34,782 nt of DNA, taken from positions 1 through 34,782 of the forward strand of contig JAJPIW010000101.1 in NCBI GenBank assembly GCA_021324575.1, in the 5' to 3' direction. Positions within the stretch are counted from its first letter, which is position 1. Each line of letters opens with the position of its first letter. The position numbers and the translations under genes were made by a program. This DNA comes from Intrasporangiaceae bacterium (lineage in GTDB: Bacteria; Actinomycetota; Actinomycetes; Actinomycetales; Dermatophilaceae). The notes beneath the pieces are model-generated. The model made no database searches. It was not told where the DNA came from and saw only the letters and a program-made list of their open reading frames with translations. Below are positions 25,937 to 34,692 of this stretch, piece after piece.

Positions 25937-26767
25937 GTGACCAGCGCGGACCGACCCCCGACGTCGCGCCGGGCCCTTGTTCTCGGCGCCGGCGCCCTGC
26001 TCGGGACCGCAGCCTGCTCGAGCGACCCACCACGGGGGGAGGCGGCCTACTCCGCAGGTGGCACCGCGAGCCAGTCGTCGAGCACCTCGTCGTCGACTCC
26101 GGCGGCGACAGCGGCGGCGTCCGGGTCCGCGTCCGCAGGTGGCGCCCCGTCGATCGCCCTGAGCACCGGCCCCGACATCGCCCACGGTCCGGCTGGGCGG
26201 GACGAGGTCGCGCTGACCTTCCACGGCCAGGGGACCCGGGCGATCACCGACGAGGTCCTCGCTGCCTGCGCCGCGGCCGGAGCCCACGTCACCGTCTTCG
26301 CCGTCGGCACCTGGGTCCATGGCGACCCCGAGCAGGTCCGCAAGGTGGCCGCCGCCGGGCACGAGGTCGGCAACCACACGTGGAGCCACACCCAGATGAA
26401 GCAGGTCTCCGCGGCGACCGCGCGCACCGAGGTGGCCCGGGGTCGGACGGCGATCAGCGCCGCCGGCCTGCAACCGGGCTGGTGGTTCCGACCGTCCGGC
26501 ACCCAGAACAGCACCGCCACGATCCGGGCGGCCGCGTTGGCCGCCGGCTACCACCGGTGCGTGTCCTACGACGTCGACCCCGAGGACTACCTGGACCCGG
26601 GAGCATCGCTGGTCCGGACCCGCACCCGGAAGGCCACCAGAGCGGGCTCGATCGTCTCCCTCCACCTGGGCCATCCGGGCACGGCTGCCGCGCTGCCCGG
26701 CATACTGTCTGATCTGTCCGGGGCCGGTCTGGCCCCGGTGACCCTGTCCACCCTCCTCCGCGACTGA
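25937..26767 (+). CDS. Tat-type lipoprotein with polysaccharide deacetylase (NodB/CE4-like) domain
   Basis: This 276-aa protein has an N-terminal TSRRALVLGAGALLGTAACS stretch, a twin-arginine signal ending in a lipobox-like Cys. A Ser/Thr/Ala linker follows, then a NodB-like domain. Motif 2 (GNHTWSH, the two metal His) and a FRPSGTQN motif 3 are present. Motif 1, normally TFDDG with the catalytic and metal Asp, reads VALTFHGQG: both Asp residues are missing. The same HG replacement occurs, as I recall, in an actinobacterial subfamily, so this is probably a stable divergent form with altered or no deacetylase activity. It should be anchored to the outer face of the membrane. The beta-propeller lipoprotein gene follows 23 nt later, so the two probably act together. 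Confidence 0.85.
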   Translation: MTSADRPPTSRRALVLGAGALLGTAACSSDPPRGEAAYSAGGTASQSSSTSSSTPAATAAASGSASAGGAPSIALSTGPDIAHGPAGRDEVALTFHGQGTRAITDEVLAACAAAGAHVTVFAVGTWVHGDPEQVRKVAAAGHEVGNHTWSHTQMKQVSAATARTEVARGRTAISAAGLQPGWWFRPSGTQNSTATIRAAALAAGYHRCVSYDVDPEDYLDPGASLVRTRTRKATRAGSIVSLHLGHPGTAAALPGILSDLSGAGLAPVTLSTLLRD

Positions 26768-26790
26768 CCCCGCACCGAAGGAACGTTCCC

Positions 26791-28056
26791 GTGCCCCTGA
26801 CGCCCCGCGCCACCGGCCGTACCCTCATCGTCGGCGGCCTGCTCACGGCAGTCCTGGCCGCCGCCGGCTGCAGCCTGGGATCGGCCGACGGCGCCGGCTC
26901 GAGCGGTGGGTCGTCGTCGAGCAGTACCTCGCCGACCACGGCAGCCGGCCCCACGAGCCAGAGCCCGACGGCCTCGAGCGGCCCGACCGATGTGTACGCC
27001 GGGACCGGCCTGGGGATGCTGTCGACCGAGGCCAAGGCGGCCAAGCCGATGGTCTACGTACCCAACAGCCAGCAGGACACCGTCCAGCTCATCGACCCCG
27101 CCACCTACCAGGTCGTGCGGACCTTCCGGGTCTCCCGCGAGCCGCAGCACGTCGTCCCGTCGTGGGACCTGAAGACGCTGTGGGTCAACATGGACATCGG
27201 CAACCAGCTCGTGCCGATCGACCCCCGGACCGGCAAGCAGGGCAAGCCGGTCGCCGTCGAGGACCCCTACAACCTGTACTTCACGCCCGACGGCGCCGAG
27301 GCGCTCGTCATGGCCGAGCGGCTGCGGCGGATCGACGTCCACGACCCGCACACGATGGCCCTCAAACGCTCGTTGCCGGTGCCGTGCTGGGGGATCAACC
27401 ACGCCGACTACACGGCCGACCTGTCGCACTTCGTCACGTCCTGCGAGTTCAGCGGCATGCTCCTGGTCGTCGACAAGGAGGCGACCAAGGTCGAGAAGGT
27501 CATCGACCTCAACAAGGTCACAACTCCCGGTGCCACCTCGCCCCACGACGCGATGATGAGCAACGGCCCCAAGAACGGCCTGCGCCCCGGCGCCTCGGCG
27601 ATGCCGCAGGACGTCCGGCTCACACCGGACGGCAAGTGGTTCCTCGCGGCCGACATGCTGCGCAACGGGGTGTGGGTGATCGACGCCAGGACCTTCACGA
27701 TCAGTCGGTTCCTCCACACCGGGCACGGCGCCCACGGGATCTATCCCTCGCGGGACGCCAAGCGGATCTTCGTCTCCAACCGGGACGAGGGGTCCATCTC
27801 GGTGCTCGACGCGGCCACCCTGAAGCAGGTGGCGTTGTGGAAGATCCCGGGCGGCGGGTCACCCGACATGGGCGGCGTGACGGCCGACGGCAAGGAGCTG
27901 TGGCTCTCCGGGCGCTACAACGCCGAGGTCTACGTGTTCAATACGACCACCGGCAAGCTCACCCACCGGATCAAGGTCAACCCCGGTCCGCACGGGCTGT
28001 CGGTCTGGCCCCAGCCCGGAACCTTCAGCCTGGGCCACACCGGCAACATGCGCTGA
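26791..28056 (+). CDS. YncE-like beta-propeller lipoprotein
   Basis: This 421-aa protein has a signal peptide with lipobox LAAAGC (Cys at about residue 27), then a Ser/Thr-rich linker of about 45 residues. A propeller made of repeated (V/I)xxNxxxxTVxxID-type blades follows, for example VYVPNSQQDTVQLIDPATYQ, IFVSNRDEGSISVLDAATLK and AEVYVFNTTTGKL. This is the YVTN/YncE or cytochrome d1-like propeller fold; no heme-binding motif is seen. Surface binding or scaffolding is likely. The start is GTG 26791 with AAGGAA about 9 nt upstream. It is very probably co-transcribed with the deacetylase-like gene. It converges on the next gene with only 5 nt between stop codons. Confidence 0.85.
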   Translation: MPLTPRATGRTLIVGGLLTAVLAAAGCSLGSADGAGSSGGSSSSSTSPTTAAGPTSQSPTASSGPTDVYAGTGLGMLSTEAKAAKPMVYVPNSQQDTVQLIDPATYQVVRTFRVSREPQHVVPSWDLKTLWVNMDIGNQLVPIDPRTGKQGKPVAVEDPYNLYFTPDGAEALVMAERLRRIDVHDPHTMALKRSLPVPCWGINHADYTADLSHFVTSCEFSGMLLVVDKEATKVEKVIDLNKVTTPGATSPHDAMMSNGPKNGLRPGASAMPQDVRLTPDGKWFLAADMLRNGVWVIDARTFTISRFLHTGHGAHGIYPSRDAKRIFVSNRDEGSISVLDAATLKQVALWKIPGGGSPDMGGVTADGKELWLSGRYNAEVYVFNTTTGKLTHRIKVNPGPHGLSVWPQPGTFSLGHTGNMR

Positions 28057-28061
28057 GGCGG

Positions 28062-28976
28062 TCAGCTGCCCTTGGCGACGTAGGGGAACAGCGTTGAGGT
28101 CACTCGGACCAGGCCCTTCCCGTATGCCGCATCCATCCGGTGCTGGATCGCTCCGTCGTCCCAGATCACCTGGAGGTCAACCGCTCCCGTGGAGTAGTTG
28201 ACTCCATCCGAGAGGAACTGGCTCTTGAGCGCGGGGTCGTCGGTGATCTTCAGCTGGATCGACTGCAGCCCCGCCACCGTCCGCTTGCCGCGCGACACAC
28301 ACAGCGAACCGCCCCAGGTCCTGCGCAGGACGGCCGTGTCAGCTGGGATGTCTCCGGTCGTGAGGACGTCGAGGATGAGCTTGGTCGGGTCGTTCATCGC
28401 CTCGGGGCTGGCGTTGCCGTCGGCATCGTTGATGGACTGGTCGACCCAGCTCCCGGCGTAGCCCGGGAGGCGCTCGGCTTGCGCGAGCGCGGCGTCGAGG
28501 GCTTCCTGGTTGGTGCGCGAGGCGTCGAGGACGCGCCAGCCGCCCGATGGCGTCGGGCACGGCGTCTTGTAGTCGGCTGTCGACGGGTCGGGCGGCCGTT
28601 TGCCGGTGAACGCCTCGGGAGTCGTCACCGGCCGGGTGAGGGTGAAGTGCGTGCCGTCGTAGGTGCCGATCACGGCATACGCGCCCCAACGGACGCCGTT
28701 CGCGGAGTCCGACTGCGGCGCCCTGGCCCAGTCCCAGTTGGTGATCGGCGGGCCGTCACATTGCGGCGGCAGCGACGTGGCGACGGCGCCGACACACAGC
28801 TGCGGTCCCTTGCCGGAGTCGATGACCGTCCCGAGGCCGACCAGCTCTCGTGTGGTGGCCGGGCCGGATGCCGAGGTGGTCGCCGAGCGGGTGGCCATCG
28901 GTGTCGGCTCCGATCCACATCCGGTGAGCGCCAGCACGAGGCCGCCGATCACCAGCGCCGCCGACCGGGAGGTCAT
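28062..28976 (-). CDS. lipoprotein of unknown function
   Basis: This 304-aa protein has a signal peptide ending in the lipobox LALTGC (Cys about residue 20). I do not recognise the rest. It contains paired cysteines (QLCVGAVATSLPPQCDGPP, KTPCPTPSGGW, GGSLCVSR), a Trp-rich segment NWDWARAP, and GVRWGAYAVIGTYDGTHFTL, which looks like a beta strand pair. DALDAALAQAERLP-like helix text suggests a mixed alpha/beta domain. It should be attached to the outer face of the membrane. The ATG lies inside a potential hairpin (28974-28995) that could hide the start codon. No obvious ribosome binding site is present. Confidence 0.8.
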   Translation of the reverse strand: MTSRSAALVIGGLVLALTGCGSEPTPMATRSATTSASGPATTRELVGLGTVIDSGKGPQLCVGAVATSLPPQCDGPPITNWDWARAPQSDSANGVRWGAYAVIGTYDGTHFTLTRPVTTPEAFTGKRPPDPSTADYKTPCPTPSGGWRVLDASRTNQEALDAALAQAERLPGYAGSWVDQSINDADGNASPEAMNDPTKLILDVLTTGDIPADTAVLRRTWGGSLCVSRGKRTVAGLQSIQLKITDDPALKSQFLSDGVNYSTGAVDLQVIWDDGAIQHRMDAAYGKGLVRVTSTLFPYVAKGS

Positions 28977-29052
28977 CCCGAACGCCGATGGGATGCCGAA
29001 CGCGCGGCATACTGCCCGTTCGGCACCCCACCACCCGGCGGGATGTCGAACG
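28974..29052. repeat. start-codon hairpin and repeats upstream of the unknown lipoprotein
   Basis: CATCCC (28974-28979, containing the complement of the ATG) pairs with GGGATG (28990-28995) around 10 nt. A second pair GCCGAACG/CGTTCGGC occupies 28995-29002 and 29017-29024. GGGATG(C/T)CGAACG recurs at 28990 and 29040, 50 bp apart. One GTATGCCG-family octamer sits between them at 29005. Confidence 0.5.
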
Positions 29053-29081
29053 GGCGGGGCGCGTGGCGAACGGGCGACACG

Positions 29082-30131
29082 CTAGGCCGAGACGGCGAGG
29101 GCGGGGTCGCCGGTAGGGGTCACCTTGACGCGCGCGCCGGGCTCGAAGCGGGCGACCTCGGCCGAGGACACCTGGACGAGGATCTGGTCACCGCCGTCGG
29201 CAGTGGCGATCACCCGACCGTGCGCGCCGAGGAAGCTGGCGCTGACGACCGCGGCGTTCCCGGCGGCATCGCGGGAGACGGTGAGGTGCTCGGGCCGGAC
29301 CAGCACCGTGACCGCGCCGGACTGGGCCGAGCCGGGCAGCAACGGGACCGACGTGCCGAGCACCGATGCTGTGCCCGCGGACGCTGCCCCGGTCAGCCGG
29401 TTGGTCACCCCCACGAAGTCCGCGACGAAGTCGTTGACCGGCTTGGAGTAGAGCTCCTCCGGCGCTGCGAGCTGCTGCAGGTTGCCCGCCCGCATGACCC
29501 CGACCCGGTCGGCGACCGCGAGGGCCTCTTCCTGGTCGTGGGTGACGAAGAGCGTCGTCGTGCCGACGTCGAGCTGGATGCGGCGGATCTCGTCGCGGAG
29601 CTGGACCCGCACCTTGGCATCCAGGGCCGAGAGCGGTTCGTCGAGAAGGAGCACCTGCGGCTCGATGGCCAGGGCCCGGGCGAGGGCGACGCGCTGCTGC
29701 TGGCCGCCGGACATCTGGTGGGCGAACTTGTCCATGTGCAGCGACAGCCCGACCAGCTCGAGCATCTCCTGGGCCCGCTTGCGGCGCGCCTCGGCGCCGT
29801 GCTTGCGCAGCTGGAGCCCGAACTCGACGTTCTGCCGGGCGGTCATGTGGGGGAACAGGCTGTAGGCCTGGAACACCATCCCCATGTCGCGCTTGCTCGT
29901 CGGTATGCCGGTCACGTCCTTGCCGCCGACGGTGATCGTCCCGGAGTCGGGGTCGTCCAGACCGGCGAGGCAGCGCAGGGCGGTCGTCTTGCCGCAGCCC
30001 GAAGGGCCGAGCAGGGCGATGAACTCACCCGGGTGCATGTCGAGGGACAGCCCGTCGAGGGCGTTGACACCGGCATACGTCCGGCGCAGGTTCGTGAGCT
30101 GGACGGCGACACCGTCCCGGGCGGTCGTCAT
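29082..30131 (-). CDS. ABC importer ATP-binding protein (PotA/FbpC/PhnT-like)
   Basis: This 349-aa protein has Walker A GPSGCGKTT, Q-loop GMVFQAYSLFPHM, signature MSGGQQQRVALARAL, Walker B QVLLLDEPLSALD and switch FVTHDQEEAL. These are followed by a C-terminal TOBE-type regulatory domain (VLVRPEHLTVS, VSASFLGAHGRVI). This layout is used by importers of polyamines, iron, phosphonates, sulfate and similar solutes. Its ATG overlaps the permease stop as ATGA. It is the last gene of the four-gene importer unit. The substrate is not determined by this subunit. Confidence 0.94.
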   Translation of the reverse strand: MTTARDGVAVQLTNLRRTYAGVNALDGLSLDMHPGEFIALLGPSGCGKTTALRCLAGLDDPDSGTITVGGKDVTGIPTSKRDMGMVFQAYSLFPHMTARQNVEFGLQLRKHGAEARRKRAQEMLELVGLSLHMDKFAHQMSGGQQQRVALARALAIEPQVLLLDEPLSALDAKVRVQLRDEIRRIQLDVGTTTLFVTHDQEEALAVADRVGVMRAGNLQQLAAPEELYSKPVNDFVADFVGVTNRLTGAASAGTASVLGTSVPLLPGSAQSGAVTVLVRPEHLTVSRDAAGNAAVVSASFLGAHGRVIATADGGDQILVQVSSAEVARFEPGARVKVTPTGDPALAVSA

Positions 30132-31003
30132 GCGGGCTCCTTCTTGGCCCGGCGCAGCCGGGTCATCGGTGAGGTCGCCGAGCGCGCGCCGCCGACGAAC
30201 GACATGGCGAACAGGACGACGAAGGCGAAGACGAGGGAGAGCAGGCCGACGGCCACCGAGATCTGGGCGTCGGACTTGCCGAGGAGGTACATCGCGACCT
30301 GCAGGTTGGTCCGGCTGAACAGGTTGGCGATGGTGAACTCACCGAGCGTCAGGGCCACGGCGAGGAACGAGGCCGAGAGGACGGCCGTGCGCAGGTTCGG
30401 CAGGACCACCCGCCACATGACCGTGCCCCAGCCGGCGCCGAGCGAGCGGGCCGCCTCGGAGAGCGTGCGCACGTCGATCGCGCGCAGGCCGGCATCCAGG
30501 GCGCGGTAGGCGTAGGGGAGGACGAGGACCACGTAGGCCAGGGCGAGCCAGATCGTCGAGGACCCGATGGTCGGCCCGAAGAAGTACTGCAGCCAGCCGG
30601 TCAGCCAGCTGTAGATCGGGGTGAGCCCGACGACGAGGACGATGGCCGGGACCGTGAGCGGCAGCAGACAGATGAACTCGACGGTCCGGGTCAGGCCGGG
30701 CAGCCGCAGCCGCACCCAGGTCATCGTCGGCACCAGGAGGACGAGCATCACGACGACGGTGACGACGGCCAGCCCGACCGAGGCGAGGAAGCCGGTCTTC
30801 AGGTCGGGGTACTTGGTCGAGATCTTGGGAAAGTCCAGCAGCGTCCTCCAGGTCGCCAGCGACCAGTGCTTGCCGGCGACGTCCTTGGTGGCATCGGAGA
30901 ACATGCCGTAGAGCGGAACGGCGAAGAAGAGGAGCACGAGCCCAATGACGACGCGCCGCATGATGGCCTGTTTGCGACGGAAGGCTGCGCGTTGGCCGGT
31001 CAT
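30128..31003 (-). CDS. ABC importer permease, second subunit
   Basis: This 291-aa protein has six membrane helices and the inner-membrane component loop SEAARSLGAGWGTVMWRVVLPN (the EAA loop). The start is taken as ATG 31003 because it overlaps the upstream permease stop as ATGA; an ATG 12 nt upstream (31015) is also in frame. It closes the two-permease arrangement of PhnUV or PotBC-like importers. Confidence 0.92.
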   Translation of the reverse strand: MTGQRAAFRRKQAIMRRVVIGLVLLFFAVPLYGMFSDATKDVAGKHWSLATWRTLLDFPKISTKYPDLKTGFLASVGLAVVTVVVMLVLLVPTMTWVRLRLPGLTRTVEFICLLPLTVPAIVLVVGLTPIYSWLTGWLQYFFGPTIGSSTIWLALAYVVLVLPYAYRALDAGLRAIDVRTLSEAARSLGAGWGTVMWRVVLPNLRTAVLSASFLAVALTLGEFTIANLFSRTNLQVAMYLLGKSDAQISVAVGLLSLVFAFVVLFAMSFVGGARSATSPMTRLRRAKKEPA

Positions 31004-31866
31004 TTGACGAGCCATCGGCTGGCGCGCTTGTCAAGGATCGTGTAGATCGTCATGACGACGGCGACGACGACCATCATCTCCAGTGCCATCGCCTTGGCGA
31101 CGTCCTGCTGGCCGAGGACCACCTCGGAGCTGAGGGCACCGTCGATACCGAGCGGCAGGAGCGGTGTGCCCTGGGAGATGAGGGCCTTCGCCGTGGCATA
31201 GGCGCTGAAGGCGTTGGTGAAGAGCAGCAGCAAGGCGCCGATGAAGGAGGGGAGCAGGATCGGCCCGGCGACCTTGCGCCAGTAGGTGAAGGTCGACCCG
31301 CCGAGCGTCTCGGTCGCCTCTCGCCACTGCGGCCGCAGGCCCTCGACCGCGGGCAGGAAGACGATCAGCATGAGGGGGATCTGGAAGTACAGGTAGACGA
31401 GGATGAGGCCCTTGTTCCACGCGTACAACCACAGTCCGCCGCTCTCGCTGGACAGGCCCGCGAGGATGCCGGAGCCGATGAAGGTCGCCATGAACGCGAA
31501 GGCGAGCGCGACACCGCCGAACTGCGCGAGGACACCGCACAGTGAGGTGACGAAGCGCTTGACGATCCCGCCCTCGCGGGCCGTCGACACGGCATACGCC
31601 AGAACCGCTCCGATGACCGCGCCCAGCACCGCGGTGACAAGGGAGAGGATGACCGACTGCCAGAGGGCGGTCTTCACCGCTGACTCACCGAGGGCCTTGA
31701 TGTTGACCATCGAGAACGAGCCCTGGCTGAAGAACGCACCGATGACCACGATCAGGGTCGGGACGATCAGGAAGATCGTGACGTAGACGAAGAAGGGCAG
31801 GACACCCAGGAGGGCACCCGACGGCCGACGGCCGCCGCGTGCCCGCCCGGACTCCTTGTCAGCCAA
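31000..31866 (-). CDS. ABC importer permease, first subunit
   Basis: This 288-aa protein has an Arg/Gly-rich N-terminus, six membrane helices, and an EAA loop REATETLGGSTFTYWRKVAGP near residue 190. The start is TTG 31866, which overlaps the end of the substrate-binding gene by 8 nt; no ATG or GTG lies between it and the first helix. This unusual start probably relies on translational coupling. It belongs to the same importer as its neighbours. Confidence 0.9.
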   Translation of the reverse strand: MADKESGRARGGRRPSGALLGVLPFFVYVTIFLIVPTLIVVIGAFFSQGSFSMVNIKALGESAVKTALWQSVILSLVTAVLGAVIGAVLAYAVSTAREGGIVKRFVTSLCGVLAQFGGVALAFAFMATFIGSGILAGLSSESGGLWLYAWNKGLILVYLYFQIPLMLIVFLPAVEGLRPQWREATETLGGSTFTYWRKVAGPILLPSFIGALLLLFTNAFSAYATAKALISQGTPLLPLGIDGALSSEVVLGQQDVAKAMALEMMVVVAVVMTIYTILDKRASRWLVK

Positions 31867-33001
31867 CGGCGTTGGCCCAGTTCTTGGTCAGGTAGTCCTT
31901 GGCCGTGGTGTTGTCGGCATCGGTCGGGGTGACCGGTGTGCCCGTCACGGCCGGCAGGGACTTCAGCGCGGTGGCGTCCAGCGTGCCGGCAGCCTTCATG
32001 GCGTCGTAGCGGACCGGGAAGGCCGCGCCCTTGAGCCAGTAGTTCTGGCCCTCGTCGGAGAAGAGGAACTCCTCCCAGAGGCGGGCCGCAGCCGGGTGCG
32101 GGGCGTCCTTGTTGATGGCCTGGACGTAGTAGGCGGCGAGGATCGCGTTGTCCGGGATCCACGTCTTCCACGTCGTCAGCTTGGTGCTGATCGGCGCGTT
32201 GTTGTAGGCCCAGTCGAAGACGACGGGCGTCTGGCCGGACTGGATCGTCGCCGGGGTGGGGTCGACGGGCAGGAAGTTGCCGGCCTTCTTGAGGTTCTTG
32301 AAGAAGTCGACGCCCTTGCTGATGTCGGCGGCGGTGCCGCCCTCGGCGAGAGACACCATCTGCACTCCGGCGAACGCGGCGCCGGCCTTGGTCGGGTCGC
32401 CGTTGAGGGCGACCTTGCCCTTGTATGCCGGCTTGAGCAGGTCCGCGACCGAGGTCGGCGCCGGAACCTTGGCCGAGTCGTAGCCGACGCTCATGTAGCC
32501 GGCGTAGTCGTTGACCCAGACCCCGGTGCTGTCCTTGCGGTCGGCCGGGATGGTGGACCAGGTGGCGACCTGGTAGGGCGCGAAGGTCGCCTTGTTGGCG
32601 TCGGCGACGGTCTGGGACACGTCGAAGACGTCCGGCGCGGTCGGCTGGCCCTTGAGCCGGGTGGCCGCCGCGATCTCGTCGGCGCTGCTCGCGTCGGGCT
32701 GGGCGGAGGTCACCTTGATGCCGTACTTCGCGCCGAAGGCAGTGATCGCCTCGCCGTAGTTGGCCCAGTCCGGCGGCAGCGCGATGACGTTGAGCGCGCC
32801 CTCCTTCTTGGCTGCTGCGACGAGGGCGTCCATGCCGCCGAGTGCCTGGGCAGAGGTTGCGCTGGCGGCGTTGGCGCCGCCACCGGAGGTCGAGGTCGAG
32901 GTCGACGAAGACGAGGGAGCCGAACAGGCGGCGACGCCGAGCGCTGCCGCGACCGACGCAGCGGCGACCAGGGCAGTGCGCCGGGTGGGGGCACGGAACA
33001 T
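31859..33001 (-). CDS. ABC importer substrate-binding lipoprotein
   Basis: This 380-aa protein has a signal peptide with twin Arg (PTRRTALVAAASVAAALG) and lipobox VAACS (Cys near residue 26). A Ser/Thr linker and a class F/type II periplasmic binding fold follow: GALNVIALPPDWANYGE, TSVADLLKPAYKGKVALNGD, FDWAYNNAPIST, and AARLWEEFLFSDEGQNYWLK near the C-terminus. This is the iron/polyamine/aminoethylphosphonate-type family. No iron-ligand tyrosine pair is clear, so a small organic solute is as likely as metal. The start is ATG 33001 with GAAAGGTG about 9 nt upstream. It heads the importer unit. Confidence 0.92.
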   Translation of the reverse strand: MFRAPTRRTALVAAASVAAALGVAACSAPSSSSTSTSTSGGGANAASATSAQALGGMDALVAAAKKEGALNVIALPPDWANYGEAITAFGAKYGIKVTSAQPDASSADEIAAATRLKGQPTAPDVFDVSQTVADANKATFAPYQVATWSTIPADRKDSTGVWVNDYAGYMSVGYDSAKVPAPTSVADLLKPAYKGKVALNGDPTKAGAAFAGVQMVSLAEGGTAADISKGVDFFKNLKKAGNFLPVDPTPATIQSGQTPVVFDWAYNNAPISTKLTTWKTWIPDNAILAAYYVQAINKDAPHPAAARLWEEFLFSDEGQNYWLKGAAFPVRYDAMKAAGTLDATALKSLPAVTGTPVTPTDADNTTAKDYLTKNWANAVG

Positions 33002-33301
33002 GTGAGATGACACCTTTCGAGTGACAACGTGGTGCGGGTGCGACGCTGGGCCACGGGGCGAAGGGACGCCCACTTGGCATGCTAGGCCGGGTTCGGCCGG
33101 TATTCCCGGAGTTGGTCCGTTGTTCCATGGTGTGGGTCCAACCGTGACCTTGCGGTGATGTGGCCGTTTCGCGGTCGATCTTGCGGTGACTTGCCCGTTT
33201 CGGGCAACGGCGACTGATCCGGTGTGCCGCGTGCGCGCCACCGGTGCGTCGCTTCCGGTGTGTGGCTCCGCCTCTCCCTCGGCGGTGGTTGGATGGAGTC
33301 C
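33002..33301. other. 300-bp divergent spacer with tandem repeat and hairpin
   Basis: The spacer carries the importer ribosome binding site (near 33010-33018) and a possible minus-strand -10 TAGCAT at 33084-33079. Two 23-bp copies starting CTTGCGGTGA lie at 33150-33172 and 33181-33203 (about 20 of 23 matches, period 31). A TTGCCCG-TTT-CGGGCAA hairpin at 33192-33208 overlaps the second copy. No reading frame is convincing. Confidence 0.5.
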
Positions 33302-34645
33302 GTGAACGCGCGCACGACCTCGGTCGTCATCCTCGGTGGTGGGCCGGGGGGCTACGAGGCGGCCCTCGTCGCCGCACAGCTGGGGGCCGGCGTCACGCTC
33401 GTCGACCGGGACGGGCTCGGTGGTGCGGCGGTTCTCACCGACTGCGTCCCGAGCAAGGCGCTCATCTCGGTTGCCGACGAGCTGGCCGACGACGCCTGCG
33501 AGCTGGTCGCCGTCAACCGCCGGATCAGCGCGCTCGCCGCTGCCCAGAGCCACGACATCGCGACCCGGATGGAGCGGGCCGGGGTGCGGGTCGTCAAGGG
33601 CACCGGCCGGTTGCTGTCCGACTCCGTCGTCGAGGCCACCGGCGCCGACGGAACGACCGAGCAGCTCCACGCCGACGTCGTCCTGGTGTCGACCGGGGCC
33701 ACGCCCCGGGTGATGGCGACCGCTCAGCCCGACGGGGAGCGGGTTCTCACCTGGCAGCAGATCTACGACCTCACCGAGCTCCCCGAACACCTGGTCGTCG
33801 TCGGCTCCGGTGTCACGGGCGCCGAGCTCGCCCAGGCCTACCTCGGTCTTGGCGCGCGCGTCACGCTCGTCTCCTCGCGGGACCGGGTGCTGCCCGGCGA
33901 GGACGCCGACGCCGCCCTCGTCATCGAGAACGTCTTCCGCCGGCGCGGGATGGACGTGCTGTCCCGGTCGCGCATGGCATCGGTCACCCGTACCGACTCC
34001 GGTGTCGTCGTCACCCTCGAGGACGGCCGCACCGTCACCGGATCACATGCCATGCTGGCTGTCGGCTCGGTCCCGCAGACCCGTGGCATCGGCCTCGAAG
34101 AAGCCGGGGTCACGCTCACCCGGTCCGGTCACATCGAGGTGGACCGGGTCTCCCGGACCTCGGCACGTGGGGTGTATGCCGCGGGCGACTGCACCGGCGT
34201 CCTGCCCCTGGCCTCGGTGGCCGCGATGCAGGGCCGGATCGCCATGTGGCACGCCCTCGGCGACGCCGTCGCCCCGCTCAACCTCGGCGTCGTCTCCGCC
34301 AACATCTTCACCGACCCCGAGATCGCGACGGTCGGTATCTCCCAGGCCCAGCTCGACTCCGGCCTCGGCGACGTCGACAGCGTCCTGCTGCCCTTGGCCG
34401 GCAACGCCCGCGCCAAGATGCTCGGAATCACCGACGGCTTTGTGAAGCTGTTCTCCCGCAAGGGATCTGGCACGGTGTGTGGTGGCGTGGTCGTCGCGCC
34501 GCGGGCGTCCGAGCTGATCTTCCCGGTCACCCTCGCCGTCCAGCACCGGCTCAGCGTCGACCAGGTCGCGAGCACCTTCACGGTCTACCCGTCGCTCACC
34601 GGCTCGATCGCCGAGGCCGCCCGCCAGCTCCACCACACCGGCTGA
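33302..34645 (+). CDS. lpdA: NAD(P)H quinone reductase / flavoprotein disulfide reductase, LpdA type
   Basis: This 447-aa protein has an FAD-binding VVILGGGPGGYEAAL, the LpdA-type GGAAVLTDCVPSKALIS with only one of the two redox cysteines (so no disulfide chemistry), a second Rossmann motif VVVGSGVTGAELAQAY, and GVYAAGDCTGVLPLASVAAM. The C-terminal dimerisation domain ends VYPSLTGSIAEAARQL. Mycobacterial LpdA (Rv3303c) is a quinone reductase with this layout. Between VPSKALIS and NRRISALAAAQS the protein appears about 20 residues shorter than I remember for the family. The start is GTG 33302 (ATG 33293 is an alternative); GGAG lies 3 nt upstream, which is close. Confidence 0.92.
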   Translation: MNARTTSVVILGGGPGGYEAALVAAQLGAGVTLVDRDGLGGAAVLTDCVPSKALISVADELADDACELVAVNRRISALAAAQSHDIATRMERAGVRVVKGTGRLLSDSVVEATGADGTTEQLHADVVLVSTGATPRVMATAQPDGERVLTWQQIYDLTELPEHLVVVGSGVTGAELAQAYLGLGARVTLVSSRDRVLPGEDADAALVIENVFRRRGMDVLSRSRMASVTRTDSGVVVTLEDGRTVTGSHAMLAVGSVPQTRGIGLEEAGVTLTRSGHIEVDRVSRTSARGVYAAGDCTGVLPLASVAAMQGRIAMWHALGDAVAPLNLGVVSANIFTDPEIATVGISQAQLDSGLGDVDSVLLPLAGNARAKMLGITDGFVKLFSRKGSGTVCGGVVVAPRASELIFPVTLAVQHRLSVDQVASTFTVYPSLTGSIAEAARQLHHTG

Positions 34646-34692
34646 CCCCCCACCCCCGCGCAAAATTATCGGGTTCTCGGACTAGGGCGGAT

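Noticed and set aside
33002-33790. N-terminal extension of the substrate-binding protein
   Set aside because: It runs antisense to the lpdA gene and precedes a clear signal peptide and ribosome binding site at 33001.
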